From CADCTM01 sp049671305 (GTDB lineage: Bacteria > Cyanobacteriota > Cyanobacteriia > Cyanobacteriales > Coleofasciculaceae), in the NCBI GenBank assembly GCA_049671305.1, contig JBATUR010000072.1, forward strand, positions 1 through 46,336: 46,336 nt of DNA, given 5' to 3'. Shown here piece by piece: positions 1 to 8,678 of this stretch. Below the pieces are notes generated by a model, which did no database searches, was not told the DNA's origin, and worked only from the letters and a program-made list of their open reading frames with translations. The first letter of the stretch is position 1. Every line of letters begins with the position of its first letter. The position numbers were made by a program, and so were the translations under genes.

Positions 1-496
1 CCAAATATTGCAGTTAATATCCATCGCAAAATTAGAACACTAATGGCAGCTAGTATCACAATAGCTATTAATAATCCTCCAATTAATAGAGCAACAAATA
101 GCCAATCTGCCTTCTTTTCAGACTGAGGGATATTTAATTCTGTTTCCAATAACTCAATATTTTTGCCATTAGCTTTCCAGACTGCATCAGCGACAGTTCC
201 TAATACAGGTATCGTGCCAATAACTGTATCAAAAAGTATATTTGAAACCATTTGTACCAAAATCGGACGCGATACACCCATCTTTGCCGCTTCAATTACG
301 ATATATATAGAAAGGGCAGTACCGATAAAGTCGCCCCCAATTGGAACAATATCTAATAAAGGATCAATACCAATACGATAAGGTGTCCCTGGAATGCGAA
401 TGGCACTATCGAGCAGGTAACTAAACCGACGCAGACGCCTAACAGTGCTGGTTTGGGATTCAATTGGCTTTCGGGACGGTTGAGGAGACTGAGACA
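1..496 (-). CDS. DUF4112 domain protein (partial, C-terminus beyond window)
   Basis: Minus-strand frame opening with ATG at 494-496 and still open at the window edge, so about 165 N-terminal residues are visible. I see a basic N-terminus (RRLRRFSYLLDSAIRIPG), the signature block GIDPLLDIVPIGGDFIG, a second block GTIPVLGTVADAVWKAN, and a hydrophobic helix around residues 133-163 that looks like a membrane segment. These glycine/proline-rich amphipathic blocks are characteristic of DUF4112, a small predicted membrane protein family of unknown function that is common in cyanobacteria. The upstream neighbour (YihY family) lies on the same strand 223 nt away. No function can be assigned beyond probable membrane association. 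Family call fairly secure; the missing C-terminus cannot be judged. Confidence 0.8.
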
Positions 497-719
497 TAAG
501 CAGTATGTTTTTAATTTATATTAGGGCAAATACAGAGCATTTATCGCCATCCTTGGCAATTTGACAAAATGAGAGATTACATTGCTCAATTTAACTAAAT
601 AGAGTTGATGTTTTGAACTAATCGCTTAAGTATCTAAAATTAAACTGTTTTTGAATTTTTAGTCCGCAATTTTTCTTAATCAATTACCACGACTCGCATT
701 GTTTAAAATTAGTTGTTAA

Positions 720-1661
720 TTAATAAAGCCCCTTGCTTTTGGCTGGTTGCATTGCCTCTCCAACTGTCACATTAAGTTGAGAACCTAATAGTAGTACCAA
801 GGAAGTCATATAAAGCCATAGTAATAAAATAATTACGGCTCCGACAGCTCCATAAACTTTGTTGTAATTGCCAAAATTAGCGACATAAAGCCGGAATAGT
901 GCTGAGATAATTGCCCAAGAAATGGCTGCCAACATAGCTCCTGGCATAATTGGTGTACCTTTTGACCGACGGCTTGGACCAAAGCGATAAATAAAGGCAA
1001 AAGCTGTGGCAACGATACCTAAAGCCAGGGGCCAGCTTAATAGTCGCCAGATGGTTGATAAAATAGTTATACCACTTTGTTGAGTGGCTAATTCTACAAG
1101 CCAACCACTAATAAATACTAGAAAAGAGGCGGTAAGAAGTAGTACAATACTGCCAATAGTTAAGCCTAAAGAAATCAATTTTGCTTTCCAAAATGGTCGT
1201 GCTTCTTCGGAAGGAATTCGATGGATTTGATCGAGGGCATTCATGGCAGCACTAAGTGCACCGGAATATGCCCAAATGGCAAAGACGAAGCTAAGAGAAA
1301 ATAAACTTTGACTTTTGGTACGACTAATTTCTTGAACAAAATCTCGCAAAAGTTGCAAGACTTGATCTGGTGCAACTTCGCTAAGTTGATTGACTAAATC
1401 GTGGAAGGTACCTTGTAAAGTGTCTTGAAATAAGCCGATCGCTGTGAGAACCGCTAAAATTGCTGGAAACAAAGCTAACATGGCGTTGTACGCCATCTCA
1501 GCAGACAAGCCCATTAAGCGGCGTTTCATTGCCGCGAGAAAAGCTTTCTTGAGGGTTCTCAGATTAAGGTGGCGAAAGAAGCGGAAAAAACGGGCAGAGA
1601 ACATAGTTTTAATTTTGGCATAGCTTGGTCTTAGCAATAACTGTGCCAAATTTATAGACAA
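720..1661 (-). CDS. YihY/virulence factor BrkB family inner-membrane protein
   Basis: A 313-residue integral membrane protein. The family block MAYNAMLALFPAILAVLTAI sits around residues 56-75, followed by a run of about five further hydrophobic helices ending in the conserved segment YGAVGAVIILLLWLYMTSLV near residues 269-288. This is the YihY/BrkB (once misnamed RNase BN) family, of unknown transport or export function, and the length is normal for it. The ATG at 1661 is used; a second in-frame ATG at 1604 (MFSARFF) would shorten the basic N-terminal tail by 19 residues and is also possible. The coiled-coil gene at 1735 is divergently transcribed from it, with only about 70 nt between the two starts for both promoters. 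Confidence 0.85.
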   Translation of the reverse strand: MSINLAQLLLRPSYAKIKTMFSARFFRFFRHLNLRTLKKAFLAAMKRRLMGLSAEMAYNAMLALFPAILAVLTAIGLFQDTLQGTFHDLVNQLSEVAPDQVLQLLRDFVQEISRTKSQSLFSLSFVFAIWAYSGALSAAMNALDQIHRIPSEEARPFWKAKLISLGLTIGSIVLLLTASFLVFISGWLVELATQQSGITILSTIWRLLSWPLALGIVATAFAFIYRFGPSRRSKGTPIMPGAMLAAISWAIISALFRLYVANFGNYNKVYGAVGAVIILLLWLYMTSLVLLLGSQLNVTVGEAMQPAKSKGLY

Positions 1662-1734
1662 TTGACTTATAAAAAAAGACAGTAATCTGATTTACACACT
1701 AGTCGAGTATGTGGGAAATGAGGAGTAGTTGTTG

Positions 1735-2190
1735 ATGAGCAATGAGATCACCCAGTGGTTAGCCCAAATTAAGGAACTAAAGCAGCAATTATCTGAAATA
1801 CAACGCGATCTTGCCGAAGCTCATGCAAGTGCCGATAATTGGCGTCAACTTTATAATACCGAAGCCCAGCAACGCCGCACTGAGGCTAGGCTTGCCCAAC
1901 AACAAGTGGAAAATCTCAAAAATGAACTGCGACACCTTAAAGGGGAAACACCTGTTGTGCCAGTCGATGAAGCCGAGGCAGCATCAGCAATTGAGCAGGA
2001 GTTGGCAAGCTTAGAAACGAGCGAAGAATTGAAAGTAAAGCTCAAAGAAGTCATGATAGAACGCGATCGCTTAAATGAATCCTTAAAAATCGAACAAAGC
2101 AACCATGCCCAAACTCGCAAAAGCCTCACCGCCGTTATTGGCGACACTATCGATCAACTTACCAAAGAAAGAGGTGCAAAGCAATCTTAA
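1735..2190 (+). CDS. Conserved coiled-coil protein of unknown function
   Basis: About 151 residues, highly charged, rich in Gln, Glu, Leu and Lys. It reads as two long helices: residues about 5-65 (heptad-like WLAQIKELKQQLSEIQRDL and a following QQQVENLKNELRHL) and about 85-145, separated by a Pro/Glu-rich hinge. There is no signal peptide or membrane segment, so it is presumably cytoplasmic and oligomeric. The ATG at 1735 is chosen over the upstream TTG codons at 1729 and 1732 because an AGGAG motif at 1721-1725 stands 9 nt before it. I do not recognise a named family; proteins like this occur widely in cyanobacteria. The convergent neighbour (pentapeptide protein) ends only 3 nt downstream. 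Confidence 0.75.
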   Translation: MSNEITQWLAQIKELKQQLSEIQRDLAEAHASADNWRQLYNTEAQQRRTEARLAQQQVENLKNELRHLKGETPVVPVDEAEAASAIEQELASLETSEELKVKLKEVMIERDRLNESLKIEQSNHAQTRKSLTAVIGDTIDQLTKERGAKQS

Positions 2191-2193
2191 AAC

Positions 2194-3036
2194 CTAATGA
2201 TCATCAGGCATTGTTGTTTCCCGAAAACTGGCTTTGCTCAAAATTGCCCCTCTCAAATTAGCACCTATTAAGTTAGCATGGTCAAAATTAGCTTTCGTGA
2301 GATTTGCCCCTCGCAAATTAGCGCCCCTCAAATTAGCACCCCGCAAATTAGCTTTTGTCAGGTTTACCCATCTCAAATCAGCCCCTGTGAAATCAGCACC
2401 CTGCAAATTAGCACCAAAAAGATAAGCACTATTAAAGTGAGCCTCGCTCAAGTTAGCATTTTGCAAATCAGCTTGGTCAAAATAAGCCCCCATTAATTCA
2501 GCACTAGAAAGATTAGCCTGACTGAAATCAGCATAATTACCATTAGCAGCAATCAAAATTGCCTCACTCAAATTTGCCCTACTTAACTTTGCTCCCCTTA
2601 GATTAGTACCCTTGAGATTAGCACCCCGAAGCCCAGTCCCTACTAAATTTGCACCACTTAAATCTGCACCAATTAAATTAGCACTCCTCAAGTCAGCAGC
2701 GATCAAATTTGCCCCCATCAAATCAGCGCCACAAAGGTCAGCTTCCACCAAATTAGCGCCAATTAAGTTAGCTTTGAGGAGGTTAACATCAATCAATTGA
2801 GCTTGATAAAAATCAGCATTATTCAGATTTGCCTCACTCAAATCAGCCGCAATTAATTTAGTCCGGCTCAAATTAGCTTTGCTTAAATTGACACTTCTCA
2901 AACTAGCACCTCGCAAGTTTAGCCCACTCAAGTCAGCCCCACTCAAATCTGGCTCAATTTGTAAGTTTAAACTTCTCCACTCAACCCATCTGGGGGCACC
3001 TTTTCTCAGCAGCACCAGATGCTCCATATTTGCCAT
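2194..3036 (-). CDS. Pentapeptide-repeat protein
   Basis: A 280-residue protein made almost entirely of A(D/N)LXX pentapeptides from residue about 30 to the end (for example ADLSGLNLRGASLRSVNLSK). Such repeats fold into a right-handed quadrilateral beta helix. There are roughly 45 consecutive repeats, preceded by about 30 non-repeat residues (MANMEHLVLLRKGAPRWVEW). No signal peptide or catalytic domain is visible. Some family members mimic DNA and inhibit gyrase, but most cyanobacterial members have no known role, so no function is claimed. An AGGAG motif lies about 13 nt before the ATG at 3036, which favours that start over the ATG at 3027. The low-complexity codon pattern produces several long antisense ORFs that are not genes. 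Confidence 0.9.
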   Translation of the reverse strand: MANMEHLVLLRKGAPRWVEWRSLNLQIEPDLSGADLSGLNLRGASLRSVNLSKANLSRTKLIAADLSEANLNNADFYQAQLIDVNLLKANLIGANLVEADLCGADLMGANLIAADLRSANLIGADLSGANLVGTGLRGANLKGTNLRGAKLSRANLSEAILIAANGNYADFSQANLSSAELMGAYFDQADLQNANLSEAHFNSAYLFGANLQGADFTGADLRWVNLTKANLRGANLRGANLRGANLTKANFDHANLIGANLRGAILSKASFRETTMPDDH

Positions 3037-3148
3037 CTAAAACTTAAATCTCCTGCTCATTAATTCTGCAAAAACTTGGCATAGATTCCTGAATGATTTG
3101 GGAAATTTCTGCCTTATTGTAATGGTTGAATTCTCAAATTCAGGAACG

Positions 3149-3790
3149 CTACTCCTGACGCCCTTCAACTATATTTTCACGTCCTGGCACATTTTCAATT
3201 GCTGCCAGCGCCCCTTCAGCACCTGCGAGGATATCTTGTTCATTACCGCCTAAATACAATCGTCCAAAACTGCCTACTGCTTGCACTTGTAAAATATTAA
3301 TTGCTGCTGATTTTTCCGCCTCATTTGCTGCTAGTGCGGCATACGCTGCCGGCTCAACTTCTAAAACATAAAGTGTTTGTCCTGCTAATAATAGTTGCCC
3401 CCGCCGTGTGCGATTAATCAATTGAGTTTGATAGGCATCAATATTACGGATAATTTGGCTAGAAATCACCCGTGGTTTGCGGCATTCCTCGCGACGGACT
3501 CCGATCGCCTCCAAAATCGCTCTACCTGCCGCCCGTGTCTCGCCTTGGCTGCTGGAATGAATTTCTAGGAGTCCATAAAGCCTTTCCACAAACAACACTC
3601 CAGGGCGCACCGAGGCGGCTTTGAGAGCAATATCTGTAATGCGGTTAATTTCGATACCTGGTGAGATTTCAATCCACAGCGAGGTATCCCCCGGCAAGGG
3701 CAAGAAACCCAACGCTACTGTCCCGATATAAGCCGCGTGTTGAGGTTGTAAGCTGTCTAGAAATACATAACTGCGTAATTCTATACCCAA
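3149..3790 (-). CDS. ccmP: Beta-carboxysome shell protein CcmP (tandem-BMC, EutL-like)
   Basis: 213 residues with two bacterial-microcompartment domains, about 15-105 and 108-208. CcmP is the pseudohexameric (trimeric) shell protein of beta-carboxysomes; its stacked trimers form a gated pore proposed to admit larger metabolites. Length and text match CcmP as I recall it, including PQHAAYIGTVALGFLPLPGD, and the VERLYG segment placing Glu69 and Arg70 exactly where the pore-gating pair is described. Translation starts at TTG (3788-3790) with a GGAG motif 8 nt upstream; no ATG fits this register. It stands alone, away from any ccmKLMN operon, as satellite BMC genes usually do. The distinction from other tandem-BMC proteins rests on recalled similarity. 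Confidence 0.88.
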   Translation of the reverse strand: MGIELRSYVFLDSLQPQHAAYIGTVALGFLPLPGDTSLWIEISPGIEINRITDIALKAASVRPGVLFVERLYGLLEIHSSSQGETRAAGRAILEAIGVRREECRKPRVISSQIIRNIDAYQTQLINRTRRGQLLLAGQTLYVLEVEPAAYAALAANEAEKSAAINILQVQAVGSFGRLYLGGNEQDILAGAEGALAAIENVPGRENIVEGRQE

Positions 3791-4114
3791 AATTTAATCT
3801 CCGTTCCGTACATCATGATAAAACGTTGTAGAGGTTGCAACCTTTGAGTGTACAGAATTCCCTGCCCTAAGTTTGACAACTTCCAGAAGTTCGGGATCTG
3901 AAATTGCTCTTTAGGGCGATCAAATTTACAGTTTGGGGGTAAGAGAAGAGGTAGCCTTGGGCACATATTGACAATTAAGCGATCGCAATTGCTTGAGTTG
4001 CCCGGTTATTTAGACAACCAAGTATTAAACAACTAATGGGATGAGCATACAGCCTTTCATTAATAGCCGAAAACTTGTCATATAACAATTTTATTAAAGG
4101 TTTAATTTATAACA
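3791..4114. other. Intergenic region, no gene supported
   Basis: 324 nt between the divergent ccmP and permease starts. It should contain both promoters. A HIP1 octamer lies at 3979-3986. A 61-codon minus-strand frame at 3781-3966 reads as proline/leucine-rich low-information sequence that overlaps the ccmP start, and I do not consider it a gene. Confidence 0.5.
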
Positions 4115-5002
4115 ATGCTAAAAGATTTACTCAAAAGAAGATACCTTACCCCTTATCTATTTTTACTCCCAGCATTATTTGCCTTGGGGCTAACCGTTTT
4201 TTTGCCAGTTTGCCAAGCCTTTTACCTAAGTTTCACGAAGTATGAATACGGTTTGAGTCCGTCACCTGAATGGGTTGGTTTTGCTAATTTTCAGCGTTTA
4301 GCGGCAGACCCTGTATTTTGGAAAACCTTGGGTAATACAATATTGTATCTTATTTGTGTTGTACCTATTTTAGTAATTATTCCTCTAGTTCTTGCACTTT
4401 TAGTTAACCAAAAACTGCGAGGAATGAGTTGGTTTAGAGCAGCCTTTTATGCGCCTGTCGTTATTTCAATGGTGGTTGCAGGTATTGCTTGGAGATGGCT
4501 TTATGCAGGAAATGGTCTTTTTAATCAGATTTTAAAACAATTAGGATTTGAAGCAGGAATTCCTTGGCTAACCAGTCCAGATTGGGCTCTTTTTAGTGTT
4601 ATGGCAGTAACAATTTGGAAAGGTTTAGGTTACTACATGGTTATTTATTTAGCTGGTTTGCAATCTATTCCTGCTGAATTGTATGAGGCGGCGGCAATTG
4701 ATGGTTCTGATGGCTATTTGAAACATTGGGATATTACTGTGCCTTTAATGCGACCTTATTTAACTTTAGTCGCAGTAATTTCGGCAATTTCGGCAACGAA
4801 GGTGTTTGAAGAAGTTTATATTATGACCCAAGGCGGACCTCTTAATAGTTCTAAGACAGTTGTTTATTATTTATATGAGCAGGCGTTTTCCAATTTAGAT
4901 ACGAGTTATGCTTGTACGATTGGTTTGGTGTTGTTTTTATTGATTCTTGGTTTATCAATTTTAAACCTCAAACTAACAGCAAAACGAGCGAATTTTAGGT
5001 GA
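4115..5002 (+). CDS. Carbohydrate ABC transporter permease (MalF/UgpA type)
   Basis: 295 residues with six predicted membrane helices. The first spans residues about 12-33, and the cytoplasmic EAA loop is clear as EAAAIDGSDGYLKHWDITVP around residues 192-211, the contact site for the ATPase subunit. The TQGGPLNSSKTVVYY segment after it is typical of MalF/UgpA-type permeases that import sugars or sugar alcohols. Length is normal for the family. No substrate-binding protein, second permease or ATPase gene is within the window, so it must work with partners encoded elsewhere. An AAAGG motif is present but about 14 nt upstream, so initiation may be weak. The substrate cannot be read from the sequence. 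Confidence 0.85.
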   Translation: MLKDLLKRRYLTPYLFLLPALFALGLTVFLPVCQAFYLSFTKYEYGLSPSPEWVGFANFQRLAADPVFWKTLGNTILYLICVVPILVIIPLVLALLVNQKLRGMSWFRAAFYAPVVISMVVAGIAWRWLYAGNGLFNQILKQLGFEAGIPWLTSPDWALFSVMAVTIWKGLGYYMVIYLAGLQSIPAELYEAAAIDGSDGYLKHWDITVPLMRPYLTLVAVISAISATKVFEEVYIMTQGGPLNSSKTVVYYLYEQAFSNLDTSYACTIGLVLFLLILGLSILNLKLTAKRANFR

Positions 5003-5011
5003 GGCTTATTC

Positions 5012-5869
5012 TTGGCTTACGACAATATTTGCAAATACCTGGCAGAAGAATACCCAATAGATTTTGCACGTTGGTTACTTTCCGAGTCAGTTACCGACAT
5101 CCAAGTACTAAAAACTGAACTAAGCATAGAACCAATTCGTGCTGACTCTTTGACATTACTACAAACTAGTAATCAAATTTTACATCTAGAATTCCAAACC
5201 CTACCAACCTCCGACCCGCCATTACCTTTCAGAATGCTGGATTATTGGGTAAGACTAAAGCGGCAGTATCGCTGTGATATTGAACAAGTTGTGATTTTTT
5301 TGAAGTCCAGCACCTCAGACGCCGTTTTTATTGATCAGTTTGAAGACAGGAATACAAGACATCGTTATCGTGTCATCCGTCTTTGGGAAGAAGACCCAAC
5401 ACCACTTTTAACAAATCCGGCACTGTTGCCACTGGCTACCTTAGCTTATAGCAACTCACCTAATGCCTTATTAGAACAAGTTGCCGCCCAAGTCGATATG
5501 ATCGAAGAACCACGACGACGGGAAAATCTAGCCGCTTGCGTTACCGTACTCGCTGGCTTGCGATTTGACGATAATTTAGTTAGCCAATTATTTAGGGAAG
5601 AAATTATGCAAGAGTCTGTAACTTACCAAAGAATCCTCCAGAAGGGATTACAACAAGGACAGGAGCAAGGCAAACAACAAGGCAGGCAAGAAGAAGCACG
5701 AGCCATGATAATCCGCCAGTTGACACGTCGATTTGGAGCCGTTGCGCCTGAAGTACGAGAACAGATTGACAATCTATCGATCACTCAATTAGAGGACTTA
5801 GGCGAGGCACTATTGGATTTTTCGTTAACCGCAGATTTAACAAGTTGGTTGAACGAGCATCAACAATAG
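5012..5869 (+). CDS. Rpn family (PD-(D/E)XK) protein with DUF4351 C-terminus
   Basis: 285 residues. The N-terminus (YDNICKYLAEEYPIDFARWL) and the block ILHLEFQT around residues 56-63 belong to the Rpn/PDDEXK transposase-like nuclease family. The Glu in LHLEFQ sits in the nuclease-core strand. A Q/E/G-rich linker (residues about 214-230, QKGLQQGQEQGKQQGRQEE) leads into a C-terminal DUF4351 domain (MIIRQLTRRFGAVAPEVREQ). Rpn proteins in E. coli are DNA endonucleases that promote recombination; cyanobacteria carry many paralogues of unknown role. The start is TTG at 5012, 9 nt after the permease stop, so the two may share a transcript. There are no transposon ends nearby. Confidence 0.85.
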   Translation: MAYDNICKYLAEEYPIDFARWLLSESVTDIQVLKTELSIEPIRADSLTLLQTSNQILHLEFQTLPTSDPPLPFRMLDYWVRLKRQYRCDIEQVVIFLKSSTSDAVFIDQFEDRNTRHRYRVIRLWEEDPTPLLTNPALLPLATLAYSNSPNALLEQVAAQVDMIEEPRRRENLAACVTVLAGLRFDDNLVSQLFREEIMQESVTYQRILQKGLQQGQEQGKQQGRQEEARAMIIRQLTRRFGAVAPEVREQIDNLSITQLEDLGEALLDFSLTADLTSWLNEHQQ

Positions 5870-6088
5870 CTATGGTTGCGATAGATAGTAGGGCTAATAA
5901 TAAGAAACCAGAAGAAAAACTAAGGATCTAGATAAGTAGAAATTCTTAGAACCTGTGCAGAGTGAGTCACAATCCAACGATATACTAGGCAGTGAGGCTG
6001 TAAAAAAATCTTCACACAATAAAACCTTAAGACATATTCGATAGCAGTTATATCGGATTGCCTCAGTAATAACTCGTAACGGCTTGCC

Positions 6089-7207
6089 ATGAACCCAGGA
6101 ATTGACCTCCAAGGAACTTTTATTCAATCACTTCGGGATTTAGGCATCCCAGCTGGTGCCGCCAAAGCGATTTGGATGCCGCTACCGATGTTTCTCATGA
6201 TTATCGGTGCCACAGTGGGCGTCCTCGTAGTCGTCTGGCTAGAACGTAAGATTTCTGCCGCCGCCCAACAACGGATAGGTCCTGAATATGCAGGTCCGCT
6301 GGGTGTGCTTCAACCCGTGGCAGATGGTCTGAAGCTGGTTTTTAAAGAAGATGTTGTCCCAGCAAAAGCTGACCGCTGGCTTTTTACGTTAGGACCGATT
6401 CTGGTCGTTATTCCCGTCTTTTTGTCCTACCTAATTGTGCCATTTGGACAAAACTTGGTGATTACAGATGTAAACACTGGGGTGTTTTTATGGATTGCGC
6501 TGTCTAGTGTTCAGCCAATTGGTCTATTGATGTCTGGCTATGCCTCCAACAATAAGTACTCGTTACTTGGTGGCTTGAGGGCGGCAGCACAGTCAATTAG
6601 TTACGAAATCCCCTTGGCGCTGGCGGTGCTGGCAATTGTCATGATGTCCAATAGTTTAAGTACTATCGATATCGTTAATCAGCAGTCGGCTTACGGCATT
6701 TTGGGTTGGAACATTTGGCGTCAACCGATCGGATTTATGATTTTTTGGATTGCCGCTTTAGCAGAATGCGAACGCTTGCCTTTTGACCTTCCAGAAGCGG
6801 AAGAAGAACTAGTTGCCGGATATCAAACCGAATATGCTGGCATGAAATTCGGTCTATTTTACATCGGTTCCTACGTCAACCTGGTTCTCTCTGCCCTACT
6901 GGTGGCAATTCTATATCTGGGTGGTTGGGAGTCTCCGATTCCTTTTGAACTGTTATCTAGTTGGCTCGGCGTCAGTGAAACCAGTTCTTGGTTACAGGTG
7001 ATTGAGGCGGCGCTGGGTATTACAATGACTCTGCTCAAGGCTTATTTCTTGATCTTTATCGCCGTTTTGCTACGCTGGACACTGCCCCGCGTCCGCATTG
7101 ACCAATTGCTAAATTTGGGCTGGAAGTTTTTACTGCCAATTGGACTCGTAAATCTACTACTAACTGCTGCCTTAAAGCTAGCATTTCCCTTTGCTTTTGG
7201 TGGTTAG
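6089..7207 (+). CDS. ndhA: NAD(P)H-quinone oxidoreductase subunit 1 (NdhA)
   Basis: 372-residue membrane protein of photosynthetic complex I (NDH-1), equivalent to NuoH. It sits at the junction of the membrane arm and the hydrophilic arm and lines the plastoquinone channel. Eight or so hydrophobic helices are visible, with the family motifs ERKISAAAQQRIGPEYAGPLG (starting near residue 52) and AECERLPFDLPEAEEELVAG (near residue 227), whose acidic residues belong to the quinone chamber and proton path. It is the first gene of the conserved cyanobacterial order ndhA-ndhI-ndhG-ndhE, which supports respiratory and cyclic electron flow and inorganic carbon uptake. About 220 nt upstream are gene-free and probably hold the operon promoter. 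Confidence 0.97.
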   Translation: MNPGIDLQGTFIQSLRDLGIPAGAAKAIWMPLPMFLMIIGATVGVLVVVWLERKISAAAQQRIGPEYAGPLGVLQPVADGLKLVFKEDVVPAKADRWLFTLGPILVVIPVFLSYLIVPFGQNLVITDVNTGVFLWIALSSVQPIGLLMSGYASNNKYSLLGGLRAAAQSISYEIPLALAVLAIVMMSNSLSTIDIVNQQSAYGILGWNIWRQPIGFMIFWIAALAECERLPFDLPEAEEELVAGYQTEYAGMKFGLFYIGSYVNLVLSALLVAILYLGGWESPIPFELLSSWLGVSETSSWLQVIEAALGITMTLLKAYFLIFIAVLLRWTLPRVRIDQLLNLGWKFLLPIGLVNLLLTAALKLAFPFAFGG

Positions 7208-7336
7208 TTATTAGTTAATCATCATTGGTTATTAGGAATTAAGAAATTACTAATGACCAATGATAGAGAAGCGTCAGCCGCTTCCTTAAGAGTAGGAAAA
7301 AGGACAAAAGACTTTAAAGAGAGAGACACCATTACG

Positions 7337-7942
7337 ATGTTGAAGTTCCTTAAACAAGTTGGCGATTATGCCAAAGAAACGGTACAAGCGGCTAAATATA
7401 TTGGTCAAGGTTTATCAGTTACCTTTGACCATATGCAACGCCGTCCTGTAACAGTACAGTATCCTTACGAAAAACTGATTCCTTCTGAACGCTATCGTGG
7501 ACGAATTCACTTTGAATTTGATAAGTGTATTTCCTGCGAAGTTTGTGTGCGAGTTTGTCCAATTAACTTGCCTGTAGTTGATTGGGAATTTGATAAAGCT
7601 AGTAAGAAGAAAAAACTCAAACATTACAGTATTGATTTTGGAGTTTGTATTTTCTGTGCCAACTGCATTGAATATTGTCCAACTAACTGCTTGTCGGCAA
7701 CGGAAGAGTACGAACTTTCCACCTACGACCGCCACGAATTGAACTTTGATAACGTGGCAATGGGACGCCTGCCCTACAAAGTTACCGAAGATCCAATGGT
7801 AACGCCTCTACGGGAATTGGCTTACCTGCCCAAGGGTGTTTTTGACCCTCATGATTTGCCTGCAGGTTCTGTGCGTCCTGGTTTGCGCCCAGAAGAAATA
7901 GCGGCGCAGATGGCACCAAAATCAGAAGAAACTGCTAAATAA
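7337..7942 (+). CDS. ndhI: NAD(P)H-quinone oxidoreductase subunit I, 2x[4Fe-4S] (NdhI)
   Basis: 201-residue ferredoxin-like subunit of NDH-1 (NuoI/TYKY equivalent) that passes electrons to the terminal cluster near the quinone site. Two complete cluster motifs are visible: CISCEVCVRVCP with Cys64, 67, 70, 74 and CIFCANCIEYCP with Cys104, 107, 110, 114. The ATG at 7337 is chosen: it gives the usual N-terminus MLKFLKQVGDYAKETVQAAK and follows a GAGAGAG purine run. The frame stays open back to an ATG at 7253, but those 28 extra codons are not part of the family. The intergenic stretch before it contains short repetitive ATTAGTTA-like sequence. Co-transcribed with ndhA and ndhG. Confidence 0.95.
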   Translation: MLKFLKQVGDYAKETVQAAKYIGQGLSVTFDHMQRRPVTVQYPYEKLIPSERYRGRIHFEFDKCISCEVCVRVCPINLPVVDWEFDKASKKKKLKHYSIDFGVCIFCANCIEYCPTNCLSATEEYELSTYDRHELNFDNVAMGRLPYKVTEDPMVTPLRELAYLPKGVFDPHDLPAGSVRPGLRPEEIAAQMAPKSEETAK

Positions 7943-7969
7943 GTAATACGTTGCAAGGATTAAGTAATC

Positions 7970-8593
7970 GTGGATTTAGCCCAAGGGGTTCAATTTGTTT
8001 CCTTCGTCATCTTATCTTTGATGATGATTGGTTCGGCGCTGGGAGTCGTACTACTTTCTAATATTGTCTACTCAGCTTTTTTACTTGGGGGTGTTTTTAT
8101 TAGCATCTCCGGGTTGTATCTTTTGCTGAATGCTGATTTTGTGGCAGCAGCGCAAATCTTGATTTATGTGGGTGCTGTCAACGTTTTGATTCTGTTTGCC
8201 ATTATGTTGGTAAACAAGCGTGAGGATTTTGCTCCTATTGCTAATCGCTGGATTCGTAATGTATCAACTGCCTTAGTTTGTGTCGGTTTGTTTGCACTTT
8301 TAGGCACAATGGTACTGGCAACTCCTTGGGCTTTATATACTGGTCCAAGTGTTGTTGGTCAAAATTCAGTTGTTGAAATTGGCAAGCATTTCTTTAGTGA
8401 TTATTTGTTGCCATTTGAGTTAGCTTCGATTTTGTTATTGATGGCGATGGTGGGTGCAATTATTTTGGCACGTCGCGATTATATTCCAGAAGAGTTGATT
8501 CCTCGCGATATGGGAACAAGTACTGCTTCTACTTTACCTGAACGTCCTCGTGAGTTGGTGTCAGCAGCTAGTGAGACTCCAAGAGAGCGTTAA
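7970..8593 (+). CDS. ndhG: NAD(P)H-quinone oxidoreductase subunit 6 (NdhG)
   Basis: 207-residue membrane subunit of NDH-1 (NuoJ equivalent) with five hydrophobic helices. The conserved third-helix region DFVAAAQILIYVGAVNVLIL lies around residues 51-70, and an LLLMAMVGAIILARRD helix near residue 155 precedes a polar C-terminal tail of about 35 residues. In complex I this subunit's third helix contains a pi-bulge implicated in coupling quinone reduction to proton pumping. Translation starts at GTG (7970), with an AAGGA motif about 10 nt upstream; no ATG gives a family-like N-terminus. It lies 27 nt after ndhI. Confidence 0.95.
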   Translation: MDLAQGVQFVSFVILSLMMIGSALGVVLLSNIVYSAFLLGGVFISISGLYLLLNADFVAAAQILIYVGAVNVLILFAIMLVNKREDFAPIANRWIRNVSTALVCVGLFALLGTMVLATPWALYTGPSVVGQNSVVEIGKHFFSDYLLPFELASILLLMAMVGAIILARRDYIPEELIPRDMGTSTASTLPERPRELVSAASETPRER

Positions 8594-8678
8594 GGTATTT
8601 TCTAACCGATTTGTTGGCATTATCTCCAAATAATGCCAGCTTCAATTAACTGTTTTTTGTTGATAACTGAGAAGATTC

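Noticed and set aside
2234..2800. Several 60-70 codon plus-strand ORFs inside the pentapeptide gene
   Set aside because: They are antisense mirrors of the five-residue repeat (K-L-A-P periodicity) and follow from codon repetition, not from a second gene.
3781..3966. 61-codon minus-strand ORF upstream of ccmP
   Set aside because: It overlaps the ccmP start in another frame, has low-information Pro/Leu/Gln-rich text and no SD.
7253..7336. Longer ndhI start at 7253
   Set aside because: The added 28 residues are absent from the family, and 7337 has the expected N-terminus with a purine-rich SD.
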